NCBI RefSeq assembly: GCF_014762705.1
Contig: NZ_JABURL010000027.1
Location: 62,001 to 126,000, forward strand
DNA: 64,000 nucleotides
Source: Cyclobacterium sp.
GTDB lineage: Bacteria > Bacteroidota > Bacteroidia > Cytophagales > Cyclobacteriaceae
Direction of reading: 5' to 3'
Translations under genes and position numbers: made by a program
Notes under the pieces: model-generated
The model's database searches: none
What the model was told of the DNA's origin: nothing
The model's input: only the letters and a program-made list of their open reading frames with translations
In this document: piece after piece, positions 28,103 to 37,313 of the stretch
Layout: each line of letters opens with the position of its first letter
Position numbering within the stretch: the stretch's first letter is position 1

Positions 28103-28762
28103 ATGAAAAATTCATTTGTTTTCTTAGGCTTTTTGTTGATTTTAATAAGCTCCTGTTCTCCGGAAACCAAAGAATCTGAGGATAGTCTTCCAATGAAAGT
28201 GGCCAAAGCTTATGGCTTTGATCATTTGGATGAAGTCAAATCCATTTCCTATACCTGGAATGTCCGAAGAGACAGTGCCACTGTGCTGGTTAGGGATTGG
28301 GCATGGGATTTGGATAAAGGTGAAGTATCCTATTCAGGACAGGACACCACTGCCACCTATTTACTTGCCAACAAAACTGAAGCAGTTGAAAGTGTGGACC
28401 AGAAATTCATCAACGACAAATATTGGCTGCTTTTTCCTTTTCAGCTGGGTTGGGATGAGGGTTATGAAGCTGAAATTATTGAAAATCAGCGTTCACCCAT
28501 TAATGCTGACCCTACCACAAAAATCATTATCCGCTACAACGATTCAGACGGGTATACCCCTGGGGATGCTTATGACATTTATATCGATGAAAACCACATG
28601 ATCAAAGAGTGGGTGTTCCGGAGAGGAGACGGTCCCGAAGGAAGGGCCTTTACCTGGGAAAACGTTGCTGATTTTGGCAACATTAAAATTGCACAAGATC
28701 ATCGTTTGGAAAATGGGGAAAAGATCATTTGGTTTACAAATGTTGAAGTAGTAAAAAAGTAA
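28103..28762 (+). CDS. uncharacterised lipoprotein
   Basis: Start at 28103 gives a clean lipoprotein signal (MKNSFVFLGFLLILISSC, Cys18); the longer ATG at 28064 adds a basic tail that spoils it. The mature ~200 residues are beta rich (VKSISYTWNVRRDSATVLVRDWAWDL; KIIIRYNDSDGYTPGDAYDIYID) and resemble LolA/LppX-like periplasmic lipoproteins of Bacteroidota, but I cannot assign a family with certainty. It is followed by a very strong hairpin terminator. Confidence 0.82.
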   Translation: MKNSFVFLGFLLILISSCSPETKESEDSLPMKVAKAYGFDHLDEVKSISYTWNVRRDSATVLVRDWAWDLDKGEVSYSGQDTTATYLLANKTEAVESVDQKFINDKYWLLFPFQLGWDEGYEAEIIENQRSPINADPTTKIIIRYNDSDGYTPGDAYDIYIDENHMIKEWVFRRGDGPEGRAFTWENVADFGNIKIAQDHRLENGEKIIWFTNVEVVKK

Positions 28763-28790
28763 GCAAACCGAATTCAGGTTATCAAGTAAA

Positions 28791-28837
28791 ATCCAGGCAC
28801 AAAAAAACCGGCAAAACCGGTTTTTTTGTGCCTGGAT
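28791..28837. terminator. perfect 21-bp stem bidirectional terminator
   Basis: Two 21-nt arms (28791-28811 and 28817-28837) are exact reverse complements around a 5-nt CAAAA loop, with an A7 tract on one side of CCGG and T7 on the other. It separates the convergent lipoprotein gene and dnaN. Confidence 0.92.
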
Positions 28838-28849
28838 TATTTTTGCCCC

Positions 28850-29974
28850 CTACACATAATTACTCAACATTACCGGCATGACCAGCATCAGAATATCCTC
28901 ATTCTCACTCATATCGGATGGCAAGATCAAACCCGCCCTGTTCGGAGCACTGAATTTAAGCGTCACTTCTTTGGCAGAAATATTATTGAGCATTTCAACC
29001 AGGAATTTGGCATTGAATCCTATTTCAATATCCTCACCCTCATGTTCACAGGAAAGCCTTTCATTGGCTTCATTGGAAAAGTCCAGGTCTTCGGCAGATA
29101 CCTGAAGTTCACTTCCGGTAAGTTTTAGCCTTACCTGATGGGTGGTCTTGTTGGCATAGATGGCTATTCTCCTGAGCGAGCCCAAAAATTCCTGCCTGTT
29201 GATAACCATGTCATTATTGTTGTCCTGTGGGATGACATTTTCATAATCAGGAAACCGTTCATCGATCAACCTACAGATCATTTTAATATGGTTGAATTTA
29301 AAGTAGGCGTTGCTGTTGTTAAATTCCACAGTAACCGGCACATTCTCTGAAGGAAGAGTGGTCTTCAATAAGTTCAAGGCCTTTCTGGGCACAATGATAC
29401 TGGTGGCTTCAGGGGAGGCAATGTCCACCCTCCTGTACCTGATCAGCCTGTGTCCGTCGGTAGCCACAAAAGTAGTATTGGTTTCACTTAGGTTGATGTA
29501 CACCCCGGTCATTGCCGGTCTGAGTTCATCGTTACTTGTCGCAAATATGGTATTGGCAATGGCATTGCTCAGGATCTCAGTGGACATTTCCACAGAAGAA
29601 GCATTGGTAACGCCCGGAATCCTGGGAAAATCAGTAGCGTTTTCACCTGACAACTTGTATCGGCCATTATCCGAACTGATTTCTACGCTGTAAGTTTCCT
29701 TATCTATGCTAAAAGTCACCGGTTGCTCAGGAAGGTTCTTTAGGGTTTCAATCAATATCCTGGCAGGAACCGCAATATTTCCGTCTTCTTTCGCCTCCAC
29801 CTCTATCTCAGTCATCATAGAAGTCTGCAAATCTGAAGCTGTAACGGTGAGTTTACTGTCTTTAATTTCAAAAAGAAAATTTTCCAAAATCGGCACTACC
29901 GGATTGGTAGTCACTACTCCGTTGATGGATGACAGGTGCTTCAGAAGTGATGAAGAAGAAACAATAAATTTCAT
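28850..29974 (-). CDS. dnaN: DNA polymerase III sliding clamp (beta subunit)
   Basis: Ring-shaped processivity clamp, 374 residues, three homologous domains. The start MKFIVSSSSLLKHLSSINGVV, the middle EMSTEILSNAIANTIFATSNDELRPAMTGVYIN and the end LILPSDMSENEDILMLVMPVML are characteristic. A TATATTTG minus-7 element lies ~25 bp upstream. dnaN here is monocistronic and away from dnaA, which is usual in Bacteroidota. Confidence 0.97.
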   Translation of the reverse strand: MKFIVSSSSLLKHLSSINGVVTTNPVVPILENFLFEIKDSKLTVTASDLQTSMMTEIEVEAKEDGNIAVPARILIETLKNLPEQPVTFSIDKETYSVEISSDNGRYKLSGENATDFPRIPGVTNASSVEMSTEILSNAIANTIFATSNDELRPAMTGVYINLSETNTTFVATDGHRLIRYRRVDIASPEATSIIVPRKALNLLKTTLPSENVPVTVEFNNSNAYFKFNHIKMICRLIDERFPDYENVIPQDNNNDMVINRQEFLGSLRRIAIYANKTTHQVRLKLTGSELQVSAEDLDFSNEANERLSCEHEGEDIEIGFNAKFLVEMLNNISAKEVTLKFSAPNRAGLILPSDMSENEDILMLVMPVMLSNYV

Positions 29975-29998
29975 ATGTATAATCTTTTATAAGTAGGT

Positions 29999-30006
29999 CA
30001 AATATA
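29999..30006 (-). promoter_or_regulatory. minus-7 element TATATTTG for dnaN
   Basis: Exact TAnnTTTG on the minus strand 25 bp before the dnaN ATG; start of transcription near 29992. A TTTG about 24 nt further upstream could be the minus-33 part. Confidence 0.55.
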
Positions 30007-30199
30007 AATCACTGTTTGTTATAAGCACCACAAAAATGATGATATCAGGAACCATTAGCCTTTCGGCTTCGCTTTATTTGATTCCACTCATTCATCCAAT
30101 GGATTTAACAGGGTAAAGTTATAAATAAAATCATAAAAGGCCTCATCAGGAATTGAATTGATGGTATAAAATTAACCTGATTGGGCCAATTCTCCTTGT

Positions 30200-31882
30200 T
30201 CACCCCTTTTCATATTTCCTTTTTCTGAAAACATATTGCAGATAACCCAAAAATAAGATCATTGCTACAGGGAAAAAGATATTGATGGATTGCCAGAGCG
30301 TTTTTTGCTGCTTTATTTTCACCTTATTCAAAGGCCTGATTTGAAATTCCTTTCTTTTGGCTGCCATTATTCCCTGCGGATCCACCAGGTAGTTTACGGC
30401 ATGCTGCAAAAATTCCCTGTTGGCCATTACATTTTCCGAGTAAGGATTCGCTCCTAAGGGGACAGGACTTTTTTCCCGGGGGTCTATCCAGCTTTTTACA
30501 ATATCCGCATCACCAGCTACCAATACCCTGCCCTGATTGCTCTCCGGAATAAATGCCCCTTCATCAAATTCCTCTGGCACAAACCTGTTTTTGAAAAAGG
30601 AAGTAAAGTTGCCTTCCAAAAGGTAGACCAGGGGAAGGCTTCCTGAGGTAAAAGAGTTCACATCGGGTTCTGATGACATATCTTCAAAGGCCACCCTGAC
30701 AGGGGCACTTTGTTTTTTGCTGTATTCACTGCTGAATATCAAGGGGGTTTTACTTACCCCATCCGCTTTTACCGTATCCAGGGTACTCGCAAAGCGAAAC
30801 TGTACCTGATCCAAACCTTTGGTAATGGGATGATCGGCCATTTTACCCGCCTGTATGTAAAAAGGCCAGGGTAAAGAAATGATCTGAGCCTGATCTCCAA
30901 ATTCTCCGGCAACTACCGGGTGGTAACCAAAATTGAGATCTTGAATAAGGTCCCGGTTGATCCGTACACCATAACGAAACAGCAAATCATCAAGTCCTGT
31001 ATCAAAAGGCATGGCTACCGTACCGTCTCCTCCCGCTTCCTCAAGATTTACCGCCATCTGGTCAACGAAAAACAACAGGTTTCCTCCATACATCAGGTAC
31101 TGATCAAGAAGGTATTTTTCGCGCTCCCCGTAAGCTTCCCTGGGCCCTGCCACCAGTAAAGCCTCAAAGGTCAAAAGGTCCTCTACTGATTCTGCCTGGT
31201 CAAAAGGGACTTTATATACCTCATAATCTTCATTCAGTGCCTCCACCATGCCAAAACCTTCGTCCTCATCCATCTCTCCTTGACCGATAATAACACCTAC
31301 CGCCCTTCTGTTTCGGGTATACAGCCTTTTTATTGCCTGGCTGATTTCGAATTCAAGGTTTTCTATGGATAAATTGAGGATTTCATCCGGCCCCATTCCC
31401 ATCTCTCCTTTCAGTAACAATACGCCTAATTCGTAGTCCTGGCTTCGCAACATGATGCCCGGAAAAATCAATTTAGTGGTTTGGGCTCCATTTTGTGTGC
31501 TGTAAAGATTGGTTGGGTTTATCCCATAAGCAGCCAGCTTCTGAATGTAATTATCTCTGGATGCCTTATCCATTTGCAAAGGATCATTGTATACTATATT
31601 GATGTCCTCATTGCTATAGGCGCGAAAGATCTTCAGGGTTTCTACTATTCCCTTTTGAAAACGCATCATTCCGGGCGGTAAATCGCCATTCAGCAACACC
31701 TCTACCTCCAGAGGACTATCCATATTTGCCAATACTTCTTTCGTAGCCTTGCCGATAGTAAACCGCCCTTCTTCGGTAAGATCCAGTCTGAATTTCCACC
31801 ATTCACTCAAGCTCAGAACCAGGACCCAAATGAGCAGGATGGCCAACAGCCCGAGAAGCATATTTTTGTTATTCTTATTCAT
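30200..31882 (-). CDS. gldG: gliding-motility ABC transporter auxiliary protein GldG
   Basis: 560 residues with one N-terminal transmembrane helix (~12-28) and one near the C terminus (NIFFPVAMILFLGYLQYVF), and a large periplasmic ABC_transp_aux-type domain. The N-terminal WKFRLDLTEEGRFTIGKATKEVL and VEVLLNGDLPPGMMRFQKGIVETLKIFRAYS motifs and the middle VDQMAVNLEE region match GldG of Flavobacterium-type gliders. It overlaps gldF by 8 bp. GldA, GldF and GldG are thought to form an ABC transporter needed for gliding in F. johnsoniae. Confidence 0.93.
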   Translation of the reverse strand: MNKNNKNMLLGLLAILLIWVLVLSLSEWWKFRLDLTEEGRFTIGKATKEVLANMDSPLEVEVLLNGDLPPGMMRFQKGIVETLKIFRAYSNEDINIVYNDPLQMDKASRDNYIQKLAAYGINPTNLYSTQNGAQTTKLIFPGIMLRSQDYELGVLLLKGEMGMGPDEILNLSIENLEFEISQAIKRLYTRNRRAVGVIIGQGEMDEDEGFGMVEALNEDYEVYKVPFDQAESVEDLLTFEALLVAGPREAYGEREKYLLDQYLMYGGNLLFFVDQMAVNLEEAGGDGTVAMPFDTGLDDLLFRYGVRINRDLIQDLNFGYHPVVAGEFGDQAQIISLPWPFYIQAGKMADHPITKGLDQVQFRFASTLDTVKADGVSKTPLIFSSEYSKKQSAPVRVAFEDMSSEPDVNSFTSGSLPLVYLLEGNFTSFFKNRFVPEEFDEGAFIPESNQGRVLVAGDADIVKSWIDPREKSPVPLGANPYSENVMANREFLQHAVNYLVDPQGIMAAKRKEFQIRPLNKVKIKQQKTLWQSINIFFPVAMILFLGYLQYVFRKRKYEKG

Positions 31883-32597
31883 GTCTCCCGATCAAAATCC
31901 ATGTAAATACCAGCCAGGTCAGGATCATACCAAAAAAATAAAACAGGTTTTCTGATACGATGACCCCTCTACCCATTTGTTCGTAATGAAAGCTGATCCC
32001 CATACTTTCCAGAAATAAAGCCCATTCGCCTGTGGTCAGTGCAGCCAGTGCTCCCAAGCCTCCATAGAGCAGAAAACAAATAAACACAGCAATGACGAAT
32101 GCCACTATTTGATTGGAAGTGAGGGATGAACTGAACAAACCAATGGCTGCAAATAAGGCCCCCAGCAGTAACAAGCCTATATACGCACCAAAAAAACCAG
32201 CACTATCAATATTTCCAACCGGATCACCCAGCTGCACGATGCTCAGATAGTAAATCAAAGTAGGCAAAAGGGTAAAAAATATCAACACCAGGGAGGCAAA
32301 ATACTTGGCCAATAGGATGTGATGGCTTCTAAGGGGAGATGTTTTGAGCAACTCCCAGGTCCCGGACTTTTTTTCTTCGGCCACCATCCTCATGGTGATC
32401 GCAGGAATCAGGAAAACAAAAACAAAGGGTGTATAGCTGAACAAAGGATCCAGATCAGCATATCCATAATCGAGCACACTGGTACCTGGAAAAACCCAGA
32501 CAATCAGTCCCAGGGCAACCAAAAAGATACTGGTAATCAGGTAAGCGGCAAGGTTGCTGAAAAATGCATTTACTTCTTTAAAGAAAAGGCTCAACAT
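31875..32597 (-). CDS. gldF: gliding-motility ABC transporter permease GldF
   Basis: ABC-2 type permease of 240 residues with six transmembrane helices. MLSLFFKEVNAFFSNLAAYLITSIFLVALGLIVWVFPGTSVLDYGYADLDPLF starts the protein and is followed by PAITMRMVAEEKKSGTWELLKTSPL, the characteristic cytoplasmic coupling segment. Its start is 3 bp after the gldA stop and its end overlaps gldG, forming a gldAFG operon. Confidence 0.94.
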   Translation of the reverse strand: MLSLFFKEVNAFFSNLAAYLITSIFLVALGLIVWVFPGTSVLDYGYADLDPLFSYTPFVFVFLIPAITMRMVAEEKKSGTWELLKTSPLRSHHILLAKYFASLVLIFFTLLPTLIYYLSIVQLGDPVGNIDSAGFFGAYIGLLLLGALFAAIGLFSSSLTSNQIVAFVIAVFICFLLYGGLGALAALTTGEWALFLESMGISFHYEQMGRGVIVSENLFYFFGMILTWLVFTWILIGRHE

Positions 32598-32600
32598 ACC

Positions 32601-33509
32601 TTAATTTTGGGTTAATCTGTAAAATACCGACTCCAGGTTCTTTTCCTCTTGTCTGATACTGACTAAATTCAATTGCTTGTCCCGGATCAATACCAACAGC
32701 TCTTGCCTTAATCTTTTTGGGTCCTCACAGGAAAATTCAATCCTGCAGGGGTTGGTGTGGGCAAAATGACTGTAAGCCATTCCTTCCAACCAGGACTTCT
32801 GCACCGGTTCTTCTGTTTCCAGAATAAGATGAAAATCTTCCTGGCCGGATTTGAGCTGCTTCAAGAGGTCCTGGGCTACAATTTTACCTTTATGAATGAT
32901 CACCACTTTGTCGCAAAGCGCTTCAACTTCCTGCATGATATGCGTACTGAGAATCAACGTTTTATTGGCACTTACATGCTTGATCAACTGTCTTATTTCA
33001 ACCAGCTGATTGGGATCAAGACCAGATGTAGGCTCGTCCAAAATGATGATTTCAGGATCATGTAATAAACTTTTGGCCAGGCCTACCCTTTGTTTATACC
33101 CCTTTGACAGCAACCCGATTTTTTTGTTCCGTTCGGCCATCAACCCGCATTGCTCCATCACCAATTGTATCCTTCCCTTAAGAAATTTGCCATCCATCTG
33201 GTACAATCCCCCCATAAAAGAGAGAAATTCTGAAATGTACATTTCCGGGTACAAGGGATTGTGTTCCGGTAGATAGCCCATCAATTTACTGGCTGTTTTC
33301 GGATGTTTATCCACGGCAATACCATTTACCAATACCTCCCCAGCATCAGCGGTGAGGTAACCAGTCAGAATTTTCATTGTTGTTGATTTCCCTGCCCCGT
33401 TTGGACCTAAAAACCCCAGCACCTGACCAGGATTGGCTTGAAAACTTATTTCTTTCAAAACCTGCTGATCACCGAAACTTTTGGAAAGCTGCTGAATGGA
33501 TATGGACAT
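32601..33509 (-). CDS. gldA: gliding-motility ABC transporter ATPase GldA
   Basis: ABC ATPase of about 302 residues from the ATG at 33509 (the TTG at 33533 would add eight residues). Walker A GPNGAGKST, Q-loop VMGYLPEHNPLYPEM, signature LSKGYKQRVGLAKSLLHDP, Walker B EIIILDEPTSGLD and H-loop (ILSTH) are all present. It energises GldF/GldG. First gene of the operon. In F. johnsoniae gldA is separate from gldFG, so the contiguous order here is worth noting. Confidence 0.94.
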   Translation of the reverse strand: MSISIQQLSKSFGDQQVLKEISFQANPGQVLGFLGPNGAGKSTTMKILTGYLTADAGEVLVNGIAVDKHPKTASKLMGYLPEHNPLYPEMYISEFLSFMGGLYQMDGKFLKGRIQLVMEQCGLMAERNKKIGLLSKGYKQRVGLAKSLLHDPEIIILDEPTSGLDPNQLVEIRQLIKHVSANKTLILSTHIMQEVEALCDKVVIIHKGKIVAQDLLKQLKSGQEDFHLILETEEPVQKSWLEGMAYSHFAHTNPCRIEFSCEDPKRLRQELLVLIRDKQLNLVSIRQEEKNLESVFYRLTQN

Positions 33510-33645
33510 AATAGCAATTAACGCTAAATTCAATTGAATCTGACAAACTTGGATAGGTTTTAATCAGTAATTACACTTTCCCACATAAGGGAAAAACGCT
33601 ACCCCTTGCCAAATCTTGTCTACACAAATCCAAAAAATCAATCAA

Positions 33646-33747
33646 AGGCTGCTTCAAATCCCTATATGCATCTACCAAATTGGAAAACTTTCGCAAAGCA
33701 AATGCATCCAAAGGACGGAAGTTCACACTTTTGATTTCAAGCAGCCT
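33646..33747. repeat. 15-bp inverted repeat pair spanning a coding-like relic
   Basis: AGGCTGCTTCAAATC at 33646-33660 and GATTTCAAGCAGCCT at 33733-33747 are reverse complements with one mismatch. The minus strand across this element and the flanking bases reads open for about 58 codons without an ATG, suggesting a decayed gene or a small mobile palindrome between pgk and gldA. Confidence 0.4.
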
Positions 33748-33761
33748 CTGTTAAGGAATTT

Positions 33762-34961
33762 CTATGGCTCAAGTGCCTTGACTCCTGGCAGGACTTTGCC
33801 TTCCATGAGTTCGAGTAAGGCTCCCCCACCTGTAGAAACGAATGATACCCTTTCTCCAAATCCGAACTTATTGACTGCAGCAGCAGAATCTCCTCCACCG
33901 ATCAGTGTAAAAGCTCCTTTTTCCGTAGCGGAAACAACTGCCTCAGCTATGGATTTGGTACCTTTTTCGAAACTACTCATTTCAAATACACCCATCGGAC
34001 CATTCCATAAGACGGTTTTTGAGGAAAGAATTACTTCAGCGAATTTCTTTCTGCTTTCAGGCCCGATGTCCAATCCCATCCAGCCATCAGGAATTTCCCC
34101 TTTTCGGGCAGTCCCTTGTTCTGCATCATTGGCAAAGGCCTTTGAAGTAACAGAATCCTCTGGTAAATAGAGATTGACATTTTTTTGTTTTGCCTTTTCT
34201 ACCAACTGTAAGGCCAATTCCATTTTATCTGCTTCCAGCAGGGAATCACCTATATTTCCTCCCTGTGCTTTGGCGAAAGTATAAGACATACCACCCCCAA
34301 TTATCAGGTTATCTACCTTGTCCAGTAATTTGTCTATCAGCAGTATTTTGTCGGAGATTTTAGCCCCTCCCATGATGGCAGTAAAAGGCCTTTCCGGTTC
34401 TCCCAAAACCTTCTCGGCATTTTTCAACTCGGCGTTCATCAGGTATCCGGCAACTTTATCGTTAAAAAATTCTGCCACCACCGCAGTAGAGGCATGCGCC
34501 CTGTGGGCAGTCCCAAAAGCATCATTGACGTAGATGTCTCCCAATTTGGCCAATTTTCCGGCAAATTCCTTATCTCCTTTTTCTTCTTCCTTATAAAACC
34601 TGAGATTTTCCAAAAGCAAAACTTCACCTGGATTTAAACTAGTGGCCAACTGGCTGGCTTCACGACCTATGCAATCTTTGGCAAACTGCACGGATAACTC
34701 CAATTGCTTATTCAACTCCGTAATGATATGCCGCAGGGAAAACTTATCTTCAGGACCTGATTTTGGCCTTCCCAAATGGGACATTAGAATGACAGCTCCT
34801 CCGTCCTTTAGGATTTTTTTGATGGTAGGTAGAGCCGAAACAATCCGGGTATCGTCTGTAACATTGAAATTATCGTCCAGGGGTACATTAAAATCCACCC
34901 TAACCAGGGCTTTTTTTCCCTTAAAATCAACATTATCCACAATTTTAATTCTTTTATTCAT
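33762..34961 (-). CDS. pgk: phosphoglycerate kinase
   Basis: Glycolytic enzyme interconverting 1,3-bisphosphoglycerate and 3-phosphoglycerate; 399 residues, cytosolic. [65 protein letters not shown] and GGGDSAAAV run in the family order. Start ATG 34961. It is preceded by the Sua5 gene 37 bp upstream and may share its transcript. Confidence 0.98.
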   Translation of the reverse strand: MNKRIKIVDNVDFKGKKALVRVDFNVPLDDNFNVTDDTRIVSALPTIKKILKDGGAVILMSHLGRPKSGPEDKFSLRHIITELNKQLELSVQFAKDCIGREASQLATSLNPGEVLLLENLRFYKEEEKGDKEFAGKLAKLGDIYVNDAFGTAHRAHASTAVVAEFFNDKVAGYLMNAELKNAEKVLGEPERPFTAIMGGAKISDKILLIDKLLDKVDNLIIGGGMSYTFAKAQGGNIGDSLLEADKMELALQLVEKAKQKNVNLYLPEDSVTSKAFANDAEQGTARKGEIPDGWMGLDIGPESRKKFAEVILSSKTVLWNGPMGVFEMSSFEKGTKSIAEAVVSATEKGAFTLIGGGDSAAAVNKFGFGERVSFVSTGGGALLELMEGKVLPGVKALEP

Positions 34962-34998
34962 ACGTTGTAGGTTTAAAACTCATTCAAAAATAAGCATT

Positions 34999-35961
34999 TT
35001 ATTTGGCAGAAGCCCGTCTCAACCGGTCATTTATGGCTTTTCCCAAATTAATTTCCGGAAGCTCTTCCGCCAGAATAATTTCCGCTTTTGAATTATCCAA
35101 TGCTCTCATGGCAAAAAACAGGTTTCTTGCTGCCTCATCGTAGTCTCCCTCAGGGCTCAATACAAACTGCAAGTCAGCGGGCACCTCCGGTATTGACCGG
35201 CTAAAAGTAAGGACTGCAAAAACAGTTCCTTTCTGTCGATGCTTGATCATTAATTCGTCCAGATTTCCAAGAACCATTGGTTTTCTGGGAGCATAATGGC
35301 TCTTTAACATACCTGGTGATTTGGGGTTGCTACTGGACTGAGGTAAAATCAACACTTTCCCAACGACCGATTCAATGTGATTGACAGAAATTCCGCCAAG
35401 CCGGTAAATGATTACCTGTCCCTGCTCCATTCCCACAATGGTGCTTTCCAGTCCCACCTCGCAGGTTCCTCCATCTAAAATATAAGGCACTTTTTTACCC
35501 AACTGGTCCTGAACATGTTTGGCTGCTGTAGGGCTGATATAGCCAAATGGGTTTGCGCTGGGTGCTGCCAGGGGAAAATTCAGGGTTTGCAATAGTTCCC
35601 GGGTCAATGGATGCCTGGGAACCCTTACGCCTACGGTATCTAAACCACTGGTGACCAAATCAGAAATAGCTTTCCTTTTCGGTAATAATAATGTCAGGGG
35701 ACCAGGCCAGAACTTTTTGGCCAGTAGTGCCAATTCCTCAGGAATTTCCCTTACATATTCCTTTACCTTTTCAATGTCACAAAGATGTATGATCAAAGGG
35801 TCAAAACTGGGCCTTTTCTTGGTTTTAAATATGGCAAGGACCGCATTTTCATCCAGCGCATTCCCCGCCAGTCCATATACCGTTTCTGTGGGTATGGCTA
35901 CCAGTTTCCCGGAAGACAACAGGGAAGCGGCTTTTTCTATGTCTTTTCCTATCTCTGCCAT
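34999..35961 (-). CDS. L-threonylcarbamoyladenylate synthase (Sua5/YwlC type)
   Basis: Makes threonylcarbamoyl-AMP for t6A modification of ANN-decoding tRNAs. 320 residues: the YrdC domain (IPTETVYGLAGNALDENAV, KKRPSFDPLIIHL, SGLDTVGVRVPRHPL, APSANPFGYISPT, STIVGM) plus a C-terminal SUA5 domain, which distinguishes it from the short TsaC. The start codon overlaps the stop of the TPR gene by one base, so the two are translationally linked. Confidence 0.94.
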   Translation of the reverse strand: MAEIGKDIEKAASLLSSGKLVAIPTETVYGLAGNALDENAVLAIFKTKKRPSFDPLIIHLCDIEKVKEYVREIPEELALLAKKFWPGPLTLLLPKRKAISDLVTSGLDTVGVRVPRHPLTRELLQTLNFPLAAPSANPFGYISPTAAKHVQDQLGKKVPYILDGGTCEVGLESTIVGMEQGQVIIYRLGGISVNHIESVVGKVLILPQSSSNPKSPGMLKSHYAPRKPMVLGNLDELMIKHRQKGTVFAVLTFSRSIPEVPADLQFVLSPEGDYDEAARNLFFAMRALDNSKAEIILAEELPEINLGKAINDRLRRASAK

Positions 35962-36674
35962 TATTCCTCACAGAATTCATCAATCCATTCTTTGGCCTGC
36001 GTATAGCCCAGAGAAAGGGCCATCTTTAATTGGGTGCATCCAGCTTCCTTGTTTCCCAAAGCACTCATTTCAGTCACTCCAAGCAGGTAATAGGCAGAAG
36101 CATTGCGTTGATCCAGCCTGACCACTTCATTTAAAGTGGCAATGGCGGTAAGGGGGTCATTGTTTCCCAATAAGGCTTTTGATTTGTTAAAAAGCACTCG
36201 GGTATCCTCTGGGTTACCCTTTAGGGCCATGTCAAAATCCACCAATGCATCGTCGTACATTTCCAATCCCAATAAGGCCAGGCCCCTGTTGTAATAAATA
36301 TCTGGCTGATTAAAATCCAGGCCATTTGCCATATTATAGTCATACAAAGCCTCTTTAAAGGCCTCCTTTTCCATCAGGGCATTTCCACGATTAAAATAAG
36401 GTTTATAATTGGTGCTATCCAATGCTATGGATTTGCTGAAGGAAGCTATGGCTTCGTCCCATTTTTCCAATTCAAAAAAGGCCACCCCCCTGGCGTTATA
36501 GGCAGCGGGATAGTCCCCTTCTTTCTGTACCACCCGGTCAAAATACTCAATGGCTTGCTGGTACTCCTGTCTCTCCAAAGCAGCTACTCCGGCATCAAAT
36601 AAATCTTCAGCAGACGGTTGACAAGCGCTTAGGAGTAATAAAAAAGCGAAAATATTGAAAAGGGGTTTGTGCAT
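35961..36674 (-). CDS. TPR-repeat lipoprotein
   Basis: From the ATG at 36674 this is a 237-residue lipoprotein (MHKPLFNIFAFLLLLSAC, Cys18) with about five or six tetratricopeptide repeats (QQAIEYFDRVVQKEGDYPAAYNARGVAFFELEKWDEAIASFSKSIALDSTNY and so on). The longer ATG at 36716 is upstream of the minus-7 element at 36689-36696, so I reject it. Likely a periplasmic scaffold. Ends one base into the Sua5 gene. Confidence 0.87.
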   Translation of the reverse strand: MHKPLFNIFAFLLLLSACQPSAEDLFDAGVAALERQEYQQAIEYFDRVVQKEGDYPAAYNARGVAFFELEKWDEAIASFSKSIALDSTNYKPYFNRGNALMEKEAFKEALYDYNMANGLDFNQPDIYYNRGLALLGLEMYDDALVDFDMALKGNPEDTRVLFNKSKALLGNNDPLTAIATLNEVVRLDQRNASAYYLLGVTEMSALGNKEAGCTQLKMALSLGYTQAKEWIDEFCEE

Positions 36675-36688
36675 TTTGATTTTTTTTG

Positions 36689-36696
36689 CAAAGATA
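36689..36696 (-). promoter_or_regulatory. minus-7 element TATCTTTG for the TPR-Sua5-pgk run
   Basis: Exact TAnnTTTG on the minus strand; start of transcription near 36682, about 8 nt before the lipoprotein ATG at 36674. No clear minus-33 TTG. Confidence 0.5.
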
Positions 36697-36757
36697 GGAA
36701 TTAACGGGTGTAGCATCCCTATAAATCCGGCACAAAAACCAAAAGCAATCGTATGGT

Positions 36758-37309
36758 CTACAATAGAATTTCTGACCTGCTGGTTTTTTCCAACATCCTT
36801 AAAATGGAACCCTCATAACCGACCAATTCGGCCGTCATGTCAAAACCCACCCAGGCCAGGTCTTTGCTCTCGGGACTGATGACCAGGGGTTCATCCATTT
36901 CTGCTTCTATCAAAAACCTGACATCATAATGAATGTGTTGGGGATCTTTGGCATTGGCGGGTATAATGTGTCTGTCCAGATCAAAAATGAAACGGTCTAC
37001 CAGCCGCAGGGAGGTCAGTCCACTTTCTTCCCTGGCTTCATCCATGGCCACTTCCAGGAGATTTTCATTCCCATCTGCATGGCCGCCCAATTGTAACCAT
37101 TTTTGCAATTTACGGTGCAGGGTGAGTAAGGTATGGGTTCGCCTTTTATTCACAATCCATGCTGATGCCGTAAAATGTCCCTCTTTTCGATCCCTGCTAA
37201 AAGCCATGGGATCATCCAGGAGTGCTAAAAAATCAGGTATCATCGCCTTTTCTTCTTCGAAAGGAGTCCTGTAATTCCCGATAAAATTTTTTAGAAGTAT
37301 ACTATCCAT
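36758..37309 (-). CDS. NUDIX hydrolase with a variant Nudix box
   Basis: From the ATG at 37309 (183 residues; the ATG at 37384 would run back into the neighbouring gene). The Nudix box reads GHADGNENLLEVAMDEAREESGL: G-x5-E-x7-D-E-A-x-E-E-x-G-L, so the first conserved Arg is Asp while the metal-binding EExGL is intact. The family hydrolyses nucleoside diphosphates linked to other moieties; the substrate is not predictable. It follows the 195-residue gene by 4 bp in the same direction. Confidence 0.85.
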   Translation of the reverse strand: MDSILLKNFIGNYRTPFEEEKAMIPDFLALLDDPMAFSRDRKEGHFTASAWIVNKRRTHTLLTLHRKLQKWLQLGGHADGNENLLEVAMDEAREESGLTSLRLVDRFIFDLDRHIIPANAKDPQHIHYDVRFLIEAEMDEPLVISPESKDLAWVGFDMTAELVGYEGSILRMLEKTSRSEILL

Positions 37310-37313
37310 ATAT

